Source: an uncultured Lachnospiraceae bacterium
Lineage (GTDB): Bacteria > Bacillota > Clostridia > Lachnospirales > Lachnospiraceae
Assembly (NCBI GenBank): GCA_902765725.1
Contig: CACXAT010000001.1
Location: 62,001 to 126,000 of the forward strand
DNA: 64,000 nucleotides
Direction: 5' to 3'
The translations under genes and the position numbers were made by a program. Shown here one piece after another: positions 52,130 to 60,064 of the stretch (position 1 is its first letter; every line of letters begins with the position of its first letter). Below the pieces are notes generated by a model. It worked only from the letters and a program-made list of their open reading frames with translations. It was not told the origin of the DNA and ran no database searches.

Positions 52130-52919
52130 TTCTTCCATAGAACCGCCAGATAAGCTCCGGTATCTTCCCCGGCCAGAACTTGCGATACATATAGAGATCT
52201 TCTTCTCTTCGTGCGTGATCCCCGACCAGTGCTGAGGTGGTTGACTCCTCATGAATGCGGTGCTGCATGAGAGGCTCCGGGATGTACACGAATGCCCCCC
52301 TCTGCCTGGAGAGTTGTTCCCAGGCCTGCCAGTCGATATTGCTCTTCATCTCGCCATGGAACAAAGGTTCCGGCGTTCTTCCCTTTACATACGTGACTGC
52401 CGGACAGCAGATCGGGTTGCCAAGCGACAGAATTCTTCTCCTGACCCACCGGCTCTTCTGCAGAAAGCGGACTCGAAGAGGTGACAGCATCAGGTGCTTT
52501 ACTTTCACAAGCCGGCTCTGTCCGGTCTGCCATCCTCCGGATGCTGTATCTAAGGAGCCGCGAAGCTCCCTGTAATCAGTGAACAGGATAATGGCATCCC
52601 GCCTTTTCCGGAAAGCTTTCAGGACCTTCTCTGTGTATGCCGGCTCATAGACATCGTCCTGATGAGCAATGGTGACGAGCCTCGTATCCGTCTGCCGCAG
52701 GGCAAAATTCCAGTCTGCAGCGATCCCGCACTTCCGGGGATTCACTATGACCCTGAGGTTGTACTGTTCCGCCACTGCCGTAATCATCTCATTCGGAGTC
52801 GATGTGGCGATCAGTATCCTGCTATTTTTCGTCTGCCGTACAAGAGACTCCACACATTCCTGCAGATACGGACTTCTCCCGTAGGCGCATACCACAAATG
52901 AGTGCAGCGGTGCTCTCAT
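52113..52919 (-). CDS. family 2 glycosyltransferase
   Basis: A 268-residue GT-A-like enzyme. SFVVCAYGRSPYLQECVESL is the start of the fold, WNFALRQTDTRLVTIAHQDDVYEP near 72-95 holds the metal-binding HQDD variant of DXD, and EMKSNIDWQAWEQLSRQ near 190 the acceptor-side acidic motif. Its start overlaps the DUF2304 stop by four bases (ATGA). It appears intact. Confidence 0.85.
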   Translation of the reverse strand: MRAPLHSFVVCAYGRSPYLQECVESLVRQTKNSRILIATSTPNEMITAVAEQYNLRVIVNPRKCGIAADWNFALRQTDTRLVTIAHQDDVYEPAYTEKVLKAFRKRRDAIILFTDYRELRGSLDTASGGWQTGQSRLVKVKHLMLSPLRVRFLQKSRWVRRRILSLGNPICCPAVTYVKGRTPEPLFHGEMKSNIDWQAWEQLSRQRGAFVYIPEPLMQHRIHEESTTSALVGDHARREEDLYMYRKFWPGKIPELIWRFYGRNEKYQ

Positions 52920-53296
52920 GGGTTTTGCCCTTCTTCCTTTTCTTCCTGAACTTCAAGCCTGTGCTCCGCATCCAGCGAGCGCAGCGCCACTTCTGCAGAC
53001 AGCACTGTGATCTTGTCCTCCAGCTGCGACGTCAGCATGGACAGGGTAAACACCTTCACCAGAAGCAGAAAGATAATAACCAGAAAGATCAGATTCGCCG
53101 GAGATATCATCCCCAGCTTCCTGGTCAGCCAGTAGGTGACTTCCGGGAAGATTCCAAGAACAGCAAGCAGCACAGCGAATACTATCCAGTAAATCGCATG
53201 ATCCAGCTTGATCTTCAGCCGCCGGATCTGATACAGGATCCAGCATGCTGACACGGCTGCCGCAATCAATAATATCGTACGCAACGAATTAGACAT
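52916..53296 (-). CDS. DUF2304 family small membrane protein
   Basis: A 126-residue protein with three membrane helices (about 6-24, 34-52 and 68-88) and a charged C-terminal helix. ISPANLIFLVIIFLLLVKVF is the DUF2304 hallmark. Members are almost always next to a dolichyl-phosphate-mannose-synthase-like glycosyltransferase in glycan clusters, as here, and may anchor or assist it. The ATG at 53296 has AGGTGG six bases upstream; a TTG two codons earlier is an alternative. Confidence 0.88.
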   Translation of the reverse strand: MSNSLRTILLIAAAVSACWILYQIRRLKIKLDHAIYWIVFAVLLAVLGIFPEVTYWLTRKLGMISPANLIFLVIIFLLLVKVFTLSMLTSQLEDKITVLSAEVALRSLDAEHRLEVQEEKEEGQNP

Positions 53297-53340
53297 ATCC
53301 AACCACCTGAATCGATATTCTACGCCACTGCAAAACTACT

Positions 53341-54045
53341 TCACCTGCCGGTGTCGGGCCGTTTTCTGACCCACTGAAACAGCAGGATCGAGAACATGAT
53401 CCTCATCATGTACCATGCGGAGCTCCAGAGCGTAAGATAGCTCGTACCTGCGATCCGCTCAGACATCTCCACCTGCACTTCACGGATCTTCACTCCGCTG
53501 TTCAATAAGAAAGCAAGCGTGTCCGGCTCCGGACTGTAATGCATGTCATAGCCAAACTGCTTGATCATCTTCTTGTTGAAAAGACGCATTCCGCTGGTGA
53601 CATCCCCGATGTGCTTTCCGGTAGTCAGCCGGATCGCGCCGGTGATCAGTATACTTCCGAACATTCTTGCGGTAAGCGGCTTTCTCTTCGTCCGGAAGCG
53701 GGATCCGATCACGATATCACAGCCGGAATCTTCCATCTCCGCAAGCATGGCTTCGATATATCTCGGATCGTGCTGTCCGTCTCCGTCCAGCTGCACGACA
53801 TAATCGTATCCATAATAATTGGCATACCGCATGCCGCTCTTTATGGCGCCGGACAGTCCGACATTGACAGGAAGATCCATCATGTTATAGCCCCTGCGGG
53901 CACAGATCTTACGGGTACTGTCGGAAGAACCGTCATTGATGATCACATAATCATACTGTGGATAGTTTCCGGTCAGGTTATCCACGACGCGTTCAATATT
54001 CTCCGCCTCATTGTAGGCGGGTATGATGATAAGAACGTTATTCAT
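53341..54045 (-). CDS. family 2 glycosyltransferase, polyprenyl-phosphate sugar synthase type
   Basis: A 234-residue GT-A enzyme of the DPM1-like branch: IIIPAYNEAENIERVV, YVIINDGSSDSTRKI, GLSGAIKSGMRYA, VQLDGDGQHDP near 90 (DXD) and DVTSGMRLFNK near 155. Such enzymes often transfer a sugar from a nucleotide to polyprenyl phosphate, making a donor for a GT-C enzyme; the GT-C-like protein at 35481-37445 could use it. First gene of the glycan block running to 43 kb, 45 bases before the DUF2304 gene. Confidence 0.88.
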   Translation of the reverse strand: MNNVLIIIPAYNEAENIERVVDNLTGNYPQYDYVIINDGSSDSTRKICARRGYNMMDLPVNVGLSGAIKSGMRYANYYGYDYVVQLDGDGQHDPRYIEAMLAEMEDSGCDIVIGSRFRTKRKPLTARMFGSILITGAIRLTTGKHIGDVTSGMRLFNKKMIKQFGYDMHYSPEPDTLAFLLNSGVKIREVQVEMSERIAGTSYLTLWSSAWYMMRIMFSILLFQWVRKRPDTGR

Positions 54046-54082
54046 CGCATTTACATGCCTTCCCTATTCTGAATATGCCAGT

Positions 54083-54091
54083 ATTGTATCA
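54083..54091 (-). promoter_or_regulatory. extended -10 promoter candidate for the glycan block
   Basis: TGA-TACAAT on the minus strand, about 40 bases before the ATG at 54045. No good -35 box; the extended TG supports it. A GC-rich hairpin (GGCGGC/GCCGCC, near 54120-54140) lies between it and the antiporter gene and may help end transcription of the latter. Confidence 0.4.
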
Positions 54092-54164
54092 CAGGCTCTT
54101 CCCTTTTGCATCTCTGTCTGCCGGCGGCCGCGCCGCCTCACCTGATAAGATTGCCCGCCTGCGG

Positions 54165-55295
54165 TCACAGGGTTGCTCCGATCAGTTGCGCAAACACTAC
54201 GATCAGTGCCAGCGCGACCGGATACGTTGCCGCGTAGGAGTGGGCCACGTCGTCTGTTCCGGTGGAGCTGATCAATGTGCCCAGTGCCGGCGTGCTCGTC
54301 ATTCCTCCGCAGATCGCCCCCATGGACTCCAGTATGTTCAATCTGCAGATCTTCCTGGCCGCCGCAAAACCGACTGCCAGCGGAACAACCGCCATCAGCG
54401 CTCCGTATACGAACAGGATCATGCCCTTCTGGGACAGGACCTCTGTAAATCCCTTTCCGGCGTGGGTTCCCGCTCCGACCAGGAAAAATGCAAGCCCCAG
54501 CTCTCTCATGGTGACCAGCGTGCCGTTTTTGACCCGCATATCAAAGATCCCTATGTTCTGAAAATGCCCGAACACGATCCCGGTCAGCAGCGGACCGCCG
54601 CTGGTCCCCAGGGAAAATGACCCGCCCCAGGGAAATGGGATCCTGATCTGCCCTGCCAGGAATCCGAGCATGATAACCAGCGAGAAGGAAAACAGGCCAT
54701 ATGTGTCAAACCGGATCAGATTCTCCGGCAGCAGCCGGGTCCGTCCGGCACCCATAGCCTTCAGCGCATCTCTCTCAGCATCCAGATCCACATGCAGAAG
54801 CCGCGGGATCACCTGCACAAACAGGACCACCGAGATCACTCCGAATGGATAGGCAATTCCATATCCCACGGATACCAGATCCGATCCGGTTGCCTCGATC
54901 GCGGCTGCCAGTCCCGGTGTTGTCGTCAATGCCCCCGCCAGAAGCCCCAGCCCCAGGTCTGTCGTAATATCGGTGACCCGGATTATCAGAAGACAGGCAA
55001 GGCAGCCGGATACGATGATCGCGGTTCCGATCAGCACGAAGGACCTGGCTTTGCCGCGGAAATTCCGAAAAAAGGTTGGTCCTGCGATCATTCCCACGGC
55101 TGCCACAAAGCACGCAAGACCGATATTCTGTACGATGGAAGGGATCTCATATCCGAAATGGCCGAATACAAGCGCTGTGAGCAGTATACCGGCCGATCCA
55201 AGCCCTACTCCCTTCACCCTCACTCTTCCGATCGCATATCCGATACTCATAATAAGGAAGAGTTGAAATAACTGATTTGTAAGAATGCTGTTCAT
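54165..55295 (-). CDS. AspT/YidE-type (AAE family) transporter
   Basis: A 376-residue membrane protein with about ten helices in two repeats, each carrying the family motif: GALTTTPGLAAAIEATG near 135 and GGMTSTPALGTLISSTG near 340. Members of the aspartate:alanine exchanger family (Asp-Al_Ex domain) move amino or dicarboxylic acids. TrkA_C regulatory domains found between the repeats in AspT are absent, so it is a short form. The ATG at 55295 has AAAGG ten bases upstream. It stands alone between two terminator-like hairpins and is probably not part of the glycan pathway. Substrate unknown. Confidence 0.8.
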   Translation of the reverse strand: MNSILTNQLFQLFLIMSIGYAIGRVRVKGVGLGSAGILLTALVFGHFGYEIPSIVQNIGLACFVAAVGMIAGPTFFRNFRGKARSFVLIGTAIIVSGCLACLLIIRVTDITTDLGLGLLAGALTTTPGLAAAIEATGSDLVSVGYGIAYPFGVISVVLFVQVIPRLLHVDLDAERDALKAMGAGRTRLLPENLIRFDTYGLFSFSLVIMLGFLAGQIRIPFPWGGSFSLGTSGGPLLTGIVFGHFQNIGIFDMRVKNGTLVTMRELGLAFFLVGAGTHAGKGFTEVLSQKGMILFVYGALMAVVPLAVGFAAARKICRLNILESMGAICGGMTSTPALGTLISSTGTDDVAHSYAATYPVALALIVVFAQLIGATL

Positions 55296-55333
55296 CTTGA
55301 ACCAGCCTTTCTGCAATCATTCAATAATCTCAA

Positions 55334-55370
55334 AAATCGCACCCTGGATTACTGATCCGGAGTGCGATTT
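55334..55370 (-). terminator. Rho-independent terminator of the beta-helix surface protein gene
   Basis: AAATCGCAC (55334-55342) pairs with GTGCGATTT (55362-55370), with an inner GGAT/ATCC extension, and the minus strand continues TTTTTGAG. It begins 70 bases after the stop at 55442. Confidence 0.85.
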
Positions 55371-55441
55371 CTCTGATCCTGTTTATGAAGTCCGTACCGC
55401 TCTCAGAAGCAGTCCTGCAAACTGCAGTTTCTGCTGATCGA

Positions 55442-58400
55442 TTACTTCACCTTCCTGTACTTCACTGCGCTCCACTTCGAGATCTTTGATCCCTTATAGA
55501 AGCGGACCCTGACATAGTACCTGGTTCCCTTCTTCAGCTTCTTGAAGGTGTAGGACGTTTTGGTCTTTCCGACCTTTCTGTGCCTGACAATATTGGTGAA
55601 GTTCTTGTCGGTTGCGACTTCGATGTAGAAGCCCTTGATCTTCCTCAGCTTAGAGCTGGCAGGTTTCTTCCAGGAGACGGTGAGCTTACGTCCGCCGACT
55701 GCCTTGGCGCTTACCTTTGCCGGTCTTCCGGAGATCTGGTATGCCGGTGCGGGCGGCTGAACCTTGGAATCGTCATGCTGCTTCTCGCCGCATACCGTGC
55801 AGACACGGTCGCCGTTCGCATCCCACTCGCCCCAGGTATGACCCTTGGCTGCTGCTGTGATTGTACCGGGATCGACTTCTTCCTTTGCGTCAGCAGTCTT
55901 GTATGCCTTTTTAAGCGTTTCACAATACCAGCAGTCCGCCGTGACACCAGGCAATGTGCAGGTTGCCTCCTTATTCGCGGCAGCTGTCAGCTTTATCAGG
56001 TCATTGTGGAAAATCCACGGGACTGTTGTGGCAGAACTCGGGAGAGTTCCCTTGTTCTTCGCAACAGTTGCATCGGTTCCAATCAGCAGGCTGACATCCG
56101 CTCCGCTCTTGTTCAGGAACTCGGTGTGTGCCTGACAGCCTGTGATAGTCTTTCCTGAAGCAGCAGCTCCGACCGTGAACTTCGTCGCAGATGCGTTGCC
56201 TGCATAGAGCGTAGGCATAACCTTATCATAAGCCTCTGCGTAGAAGATGCCATCCGTTTCGCCGACAAGTGCTACTTTGGAAGTATCAACGCTGTCCTTC
56301 ATCACATTCGTCTTGTTCGGGCTGTAAGTTCCGCCCGTAATCATATTCGTCGCCTTTTTCCCGGAGACCGCATCCCAGTTCGACCTCTTCGAGCGGAACG
56401 TTCCACCTGAGATAACGGATCCGGTGGCATCATCCTGAATATACAGGGCATGGCCTTTCTCGGAAGTGAAGGTTCCGGACTTGATGGTAAGCGTCGCATC
56501 CTTGGCAAAAGTTATCGCCGAACCGTTAGAGGTTGTTCCGGGGGACGGATCCCCGGTCTGATCGCCATTGCCCGCTATCACAGAATCTGTGATCGTACAT
56601 TCGCCGGCAAAGATCTTCATGCCCTGCGGACCGGTAATTGTACATTTGTTGACGGTGATCTTTGCATCTTTCGCATCTGAGGAAACCCAAACCGTACTTC
56701 CCGTATAGCTGTCTGTTGCGGTCAGCTTAGCGGAATCGAGCACAATAGTGCTCTTTCCCTTAAGAACATCCAGCGCATAGCGTTTCGCTGTCACGGGGCT
56801 CTTTACAGTCAGTTTGTATGTCGCAGCTGCATCGCCGCCTACTTTAATAGCCGTACTATCCTCAGATGAACTTACAGTAACGGAAGAATCCAACGTAACA
56901 ACAGCACCCTCATCTACCACAAGGACGTAATCATTTGTGTATGGCTTCATCGTACCGTTCTTGAAGGTAACGATACAGCCTTTCACCTCAAACCTTGTTC
57001 TGACCAGATGATTGTTCAGGTCGATCGTTCTGTTGATCCCGATATTTATAACATCTTCATTGGTGGTTTCCGGAGTAATGTCCTTAAACAGCTTTACGAT
57101 ATCACCCGTATTCGGGCTATATGACTCCGATGTAACAGTCATCGCCTCCTTAAGGGTATCCGTATAGAAAGTAACTCCATCCCGGATATAGGCTGCTGCC
57201 GCATTTTCGGCTGTCAGCGTACGGATAATATACACTCCGTTTGCATTCGTTCTGTCTGCCCTGCAGTTTACATTCGGAAGATATATGCGGTTTACAGGGT
57301 GGCCGAATCCAACGTCTTCTGTTGTAACCTTGACGATCTTCTCTTTATTTTTACAATAGATATCTGCCGTTTTCCCCTCCAGATAACCTCCATAGACTTC
57401 TATTGATCCATAGCTGTCACTGTCCTTTTCATAAATAGCAAATCCTGTTTCGGAAATGATCTTGGTTGTATCCTGAGTACCATTGATAATAATTTTCGCC
57501 GTCTGTCCACTATTGTTGCCGAGCGTCACAGCGTTTCCCTTTGTTTCGATCTTGGTACACAGCACTCCCTTCTTAATCTCAAAAGTGCCGCCTATAACCA
57601 GAACACCATCACCGTCTCCGGTAACATTGATATTGGCATCCGTCAGGTTCACTGCCCCGGCAGATTTGTTTATCATGATTCCAGTACGGCTGTCGTCCTT
57701 AACCTCAAGGAGAGAGTCTTTGTTCATGTTCAGCGTTCCGTCATAAACATCAACGGCCACGGTACTCGTTCCTCCTGAAGAAACGAGCGATCCTCCGTTC
57801 ACATTGACAACACCGCCGTCTGATATTCTCACACAGATCGACTCAGTAACTGTTGCATCTGAAGAAATATTCACCTCAGCCCCCTGCACATTCAGGCTGC
57901 CCTGCAGAGTACCGTTGGTGATGGTCAGCTTCTTTCCATCCTCTACATAAAACCAGAAAGAGGAACCGAACGTCAGTGTTTTCTTGTTCAGATCAATGGT
58001 GACAGACGTCGCGTCCTTCAGTGTATTCTTATCGATATGAAAATTCGATCCCAGATAACTCATATCTGCAGTCAGACGGATCGTATCTCCCTCTTTTGCC
58101 TGAAGAATGGCTTCCTCGAATTCGGTAATCGTGCCAACAGGTTTTATTGCTCCGTCAGCAGCTTCCAGAGTCTCTTCCTCTTCTTCTGTTTCTGTCTCCA
58201 GAAGGATTCCGTCTTCCGGAATCTCTTCCGAATCTTCCGGCTCCTCATCATCTGCGATCAGGAACTCTTCCTCATCTTCTGCAGGCGCATCCTCTGCAAG
58301 GTCTTCCTGCACTTCAGCGACCACTTCCGAAAATACTTCTGTCTCTTCCACAGCAGCCACATCAGCCGGAGTCTCCACAGCAGCCACTTCCACCTCACCG

Positions 58401-58561
58401 GCACCGGCAAGAACTTCCTCTGTGACTTCTGCAGTCTCTTCCTGAGCGATCACCAGCTGAGAGAGATCTTCTTCCTGGGAGTATCCCGCCACAGGGATAC
58501 CAAGGATCATCGATGCTGAGACGATCCCGGCCAGAAGCTTCTTTCCAAATGACTTCTTCAT
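55442..58561 (-). CDS. large secreted surface protein with beta-helix region and fibronectin III domain
   Basis: A 1039-residue exported protein. Residues 1-25 form a signal peptide (MKKSFGKKLLAGIVSASMIL). Residues ~30-140 are extremely acidic (glutamate, valine, alanine, with EEVAEVQED and DDEEPEDSEE), a likely wall spacer. Residues ~145-850 show short beta-strand repeats with VNVNGGSL, TIVLDSAK and GTFTSEKGHALYIQ, the pattern of a right-handed parallel beta-helix. C-terminal residues ~945-1039 are a fibronectin III domain ending ISKWSAVKYRKVK, similar to that of 6836-8992. The ATG at 58561 has GGAGG eight bases upstream. No LPXTG. Possibly an adhesin or carbohydrate-active surface protein; no catalytic motif seen. 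Confidence 0.8.
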   Translation of the reverse strand: MKKSFGKKLLAGIVSASMILGIPVAGYSQEEDLSQLVIAQEETAEVTEEVLAGAGEVEVAAVETPADVAAVEETEVFSEVVAEVQEDLAEDAPAEDEEEFLIADDEEPEDSEEIPEDGILLETETEEEEETLEAADGAIKPVGTITEFEEAILQAKEGDTIRLTADMSYLGSNFHIDKNTLKDATSVTIDLNKKTLTFGSSFWFYVEDGKKLTITNGTLQGSLNVQGAEVNISSDATVTESICVRISDGGVVNVNGGSLVSSGGTSTVAVDVYDGTLNMNKDSLLEVKDDSRTGIMINKSAGAVNLTDANINVTGDGDGVLVIGGTFEIKKGVLCTKIETKGNAVTLGNNSGQTAKIIINGTQDTTKIISETGFAIYEKDSDSYGSIEVYGGYLEGKTADIYCKNKEKIVKVTTEDVGFGHPVNRIYLPNVNCRADRTNANGVYIIRTLTAENAAAAYIRDGVTFYTDTLKEAMTVTSESYSPNTGDIVKLFKDITPETTNEDVINIGINRTIDLNNHLVRTRFEVKGCIVTFKNGTMKPYTNDYVLVVDEGAVVTLDSSVTVSSSEDSTAIKVGGDAAATYKLTVKSPVTAKRYALDVLKGKSTIVLDSAKLTATDSYTGSTVWVSSDAKDAKITVNKCTITGPQGMKIFAGECTITDSVIAGNGDQTGDPSPGTTSNGSAITFAKDATLTIKSGTFTSEKGHALYIQDDATGSVISGGTFRSKRSNWDAVSGKKATNMITGGTYSPNKTNVMKDSVDTSKVALVGETDGIFYAEAYDKVMPTLYAGNASATKFTVGAAASGKTITGCQAHTEFLNKSGADVSLLIGTDATVAKNKGTLPSSATTVPWIFHNDLIKLTAAANKEATCTLPGVTADCWYCETLKKAYKTADAKEEVDPGTITAAAKGHTWGEWDANGDRVCTVCGEKQHDDSKVQPPAPAYQISGRPAKVSAKAVGGRKLTVSWKKPASSKLRKIKGFYIEVATDKNFTNIVRHRKVGKTKTSYTFKKLKKGTRYYVRVRFYKGSKISKWSAVKYRKVK

Positions 58562-58691
58562 GCTCTGTTCCTCCAATGACATGCTTCTTCCAACGATTGT
58601 AAGCAATCCCCTTCTGCGTTAAAAATGGATACTCCCCAGTTCCATTCTCTGTAAAGGCATAGTACGCCCCTCACAGTTTAGGCTGTTCTAA

Positions 58692-58720
58692 ATCTTAACA
58701 TATTTTTAATCTTTATGCAA
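58692..58720 (-). promoter_or_regulatory. promoter candidate of the beta-helix surface protein
   Basis: TTGCAT (58715-58720) and TAAGAT (58692-58697) on the minus strand with 17 bases between and a TGT extended element. It leaves a leader of about 125 bases, in which no riboswitch was recognised. Confidence 0.4.
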
Positions 58721-58748
58721 CAGATCGGGGTTTTGAAAGCACGCCTAC

Positions 58749-58801
58749 TTATCCCCATTTTCCCCTTTAGAATCCACCTTTTTTCCTCATAGTTATCCAC
58801 A
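58749..58801 (+). promoter_or_regulatory. DnaA-box-like pair in a divergent intergenic region
   Basis: A perfect TTATCCACA at 58793-58801 and a one-mismatch TTATCCCCA at 58749-58757 lie in the AT-rich part of the 432-base gap between the surface protein and the DUF937-type gene. No dnaA, dnaN or AT-rich 13-mer cluster is nearby, so an origin is unlikely. A DnaA-dependent regulatory site is possible. Confidence 0.4.
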
Positions 58802-58861
58802 ATCACACGAAGACGGCGGCGACACGGCCAAAACAGCCTGCGTTTGTTCAGTCAAAAAAGT

Positions 58862-58890
58862 TTGGCAGAGGCTCTGATTCATGATAGAGT
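58862..58890 (+). promoter_or_regulatory. promoter of the DUF937-type repeat protein
   Basis: TTGGCA (58862-58867) and TAGAGT (58885-58890) with a 17-base spacer and TGA extended element, about 100 bases before the ATG at 58994. Confidence 0.55.
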
Positions 58891-58993
58891 TGGAAGAGAA
58901 GACATGATTGATGCCATGTCCATGCAGCACGCAGTTCATCTGTTCATGCGCAGTCATGCAGAGCATCATAAAACAATGAAAGGAAGGTATGTT

Positions 58994-59863
58994 ATGAATC
59001 TGCTGAATCTTCTTATGGGTACTCTTGCTTCTGACAGTTCCATCAACTCACTGTCTAAAAAGACCGGCATTAATGCTTCACTTATTACGAAGCTTCTTCC
59101 GCTGGCGATACCGATCCTGCTGAAAGAACTGACGAAAAATGCAGGCAGGGAAGGCGGCGCTGCGTCTCTTCTTACAGCGCTCGGGCAGCATACCAATACG
59201 CGCTCGATCCCGCAGCAGATCGATGATGTCGATGAAGAAGACGGTCAGAAGATCGTTGCTCACATCCTTGGCGATGACTCAGACAAAGTTGTTTCCGCAC
59301 TTGCGCAGGAAACCGGTATGGAAGGCTCACAGGTCAGCCGTTCTCTCGGCGCTCTTGCCCCTGCTCTGATGAGCATGCTCTCCAGCTCCGCGAATACGGT
59401 TCATTCTTCCGGCGTCAACCTGTCGGATGGTTTCGATCTGACGGATGTCATGGGGCTATTCGGAGGTGCCAAACCCCAGCAGCAGAACTACAGCATGCTT
59501 GGTTCCCTTCTGGGCGGTGGTGCTCCGCAGCAGCAATCTTCCGGCGGTCTGCTCGGTGCTCTTCTGGGCGGCGGTGCTCCCCAGCAGCAACCTTCCGGCG
59601 GTCTGCTCGGTGCTCTTCTGGGCGGTGCTCCGCAGCAGCAGCAACCTTCCGGTGGTCTGCTCGGATCCCTTCTGGGCGGCGGCGCTCCGCAGCAGCAGCA
59701 ATCTTCCGGCGGCTTGCTGGGTGCTCTTCTTGGCGGCGGTGCTCCGCAACAGCAGCAGTCCAGCCCTATGGGCGGTCTGCTCGGATCCATGTTCGGCGGT
59801 CAGTCTGCCCAGTCCAATGACGGAACAGAACTTCTGTCCATGCTCGTAAACATGATGAAATAA
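58994..59863 (+). CDS. DUF937-like protein with C-terminal tandem repeats
   Basis: A 289-residue protein without signal peptide. Residues ~1-160 are helical and resemble DUF937/YidB-like proteins (NSLSKKTGINASLITKLLPL and LAQETGMEGSQVSRSLGAL, two related half-repeats). Residues ~165-270 are five tandem repeats of an 18-20 residue unit (LLGALLGGGAPQQQQSSGG). The ATG at 58994 has AGGAAGG six bases upstream; the frame is open for 50 further codons, but these look non-coding. The function of this family is unknown; the polyglutamine/glycine tail suggests a self-associating region. Confidence 0.8.
   Translation: MNLLNLLMGTLASDSSINSLSKKTGINASLITKLLPLAIPILLKELTKNAGREGGAASLLTALGQHTNTRSIPQQIDDVDEEDGQKIVAHILGDDSDKVVSALAQETGMEGSQVSRSLGALAPALMSMLSSSANTVHSSGVNLSDGFDLTDVMGLFGGAKPQQQNYSMLGSLLGGGAPQQQSSGGLLGALLGGGAPQQQPSGGLLGALLGGAPQQQQPSGGLLGSLLGGGAPQQQQSSGGLLGALLGGGAPQQQQSSPMGGLLGSMFGGQSAQSNDGTELLSMLVNMMK
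59498..59795 (+). repeat. in-frame tandem repeat, 54-60 bp unit
   Basis: Five full copies plus a partial sixth of a unit that encodes LLG-A/S-LLGGGAPQQQ-S/PSGG. Copies differ mainly in the number of CAG codons (three or four) and the serine/proline choice, which suggests slippage or unequal crossing-over. Confidence 0.9.
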
Positions 59864-59871
59864 AGATAACG

Positions 59872-60054
59872 ATTCATGGCCGGTCTGAGTTCCGTACACT
59901 GCCGCTGCAGGCTTGCCTGTAAGCGGCAGTATACGGACTCAGATCAAGCCCGTGAAGCGGGCTCCCACTCACAGCCGTGGGCAGGAGCTGCGTCAGCAGC
60001 GTCATACATGCAAAGCATGGATGGCCCACGGCTTGAGAGGGAACGGCCATGAAT
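59872..60054. other. compact multi-hairpin intergenic element
   Basis: The 183 bases between two convergent genes fold almost completely. An outer pair ATTCATGGCCG (59872-59882) / CGGCCATGAAT (60044-60054) is a perfect 11-bp inverted repeat. Inside are: a long hairpin at 59884-59943 (TCTGAGT/ACTCAGA, then CCGTA/TACGG, ACTGCCGCT/AGCGGCAGT and CAGG/CCTG); a short hairpin AGCCCG/CGGGCT at 59947-59963; and AGCCGTGGGC/GCCCACGGCT (59973-59982 / 60024-60033), which encloses GCTGC/GCAGC (59987-60000) and CATGC/GCATG (60007-60019). No U-tract follows. It could be a structured RNA, a palindromic mobile element remnant of the IS200/IS605 type, or a repetitive extragenic palindrome; its orientation is not known. 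Confidence 0.75.
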
Positions 60055-60064
60055 TGTGAATAAC

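Noticed and set aside
51125..52252. longer N-terminal start of the GT2 gene at 52252
   Set aside because: The additional 41 residues lie inside the preceding gene in another frame, show no family similarity, and the GT2 fold starts at the later ATG.
58749..58801. replication origin
   Set aside because: Only two DnaA-box-like sites, no dnaA, dnaN or gyrase genes nearby, no cluster of AT-rich repeats.
59498..59795. regular repeat resembling a CRISPR array
   Set aside because: Units are directly adjacent, coding in frame, and have no unique spacers.
59456..59899. 147-codon minus-strand frame across the repeats
   Set aside because: It reads the complement of the repeat region of the DUF937-like gene; the cysteine/glutamine-rich pattern is produced by the repeat itself.
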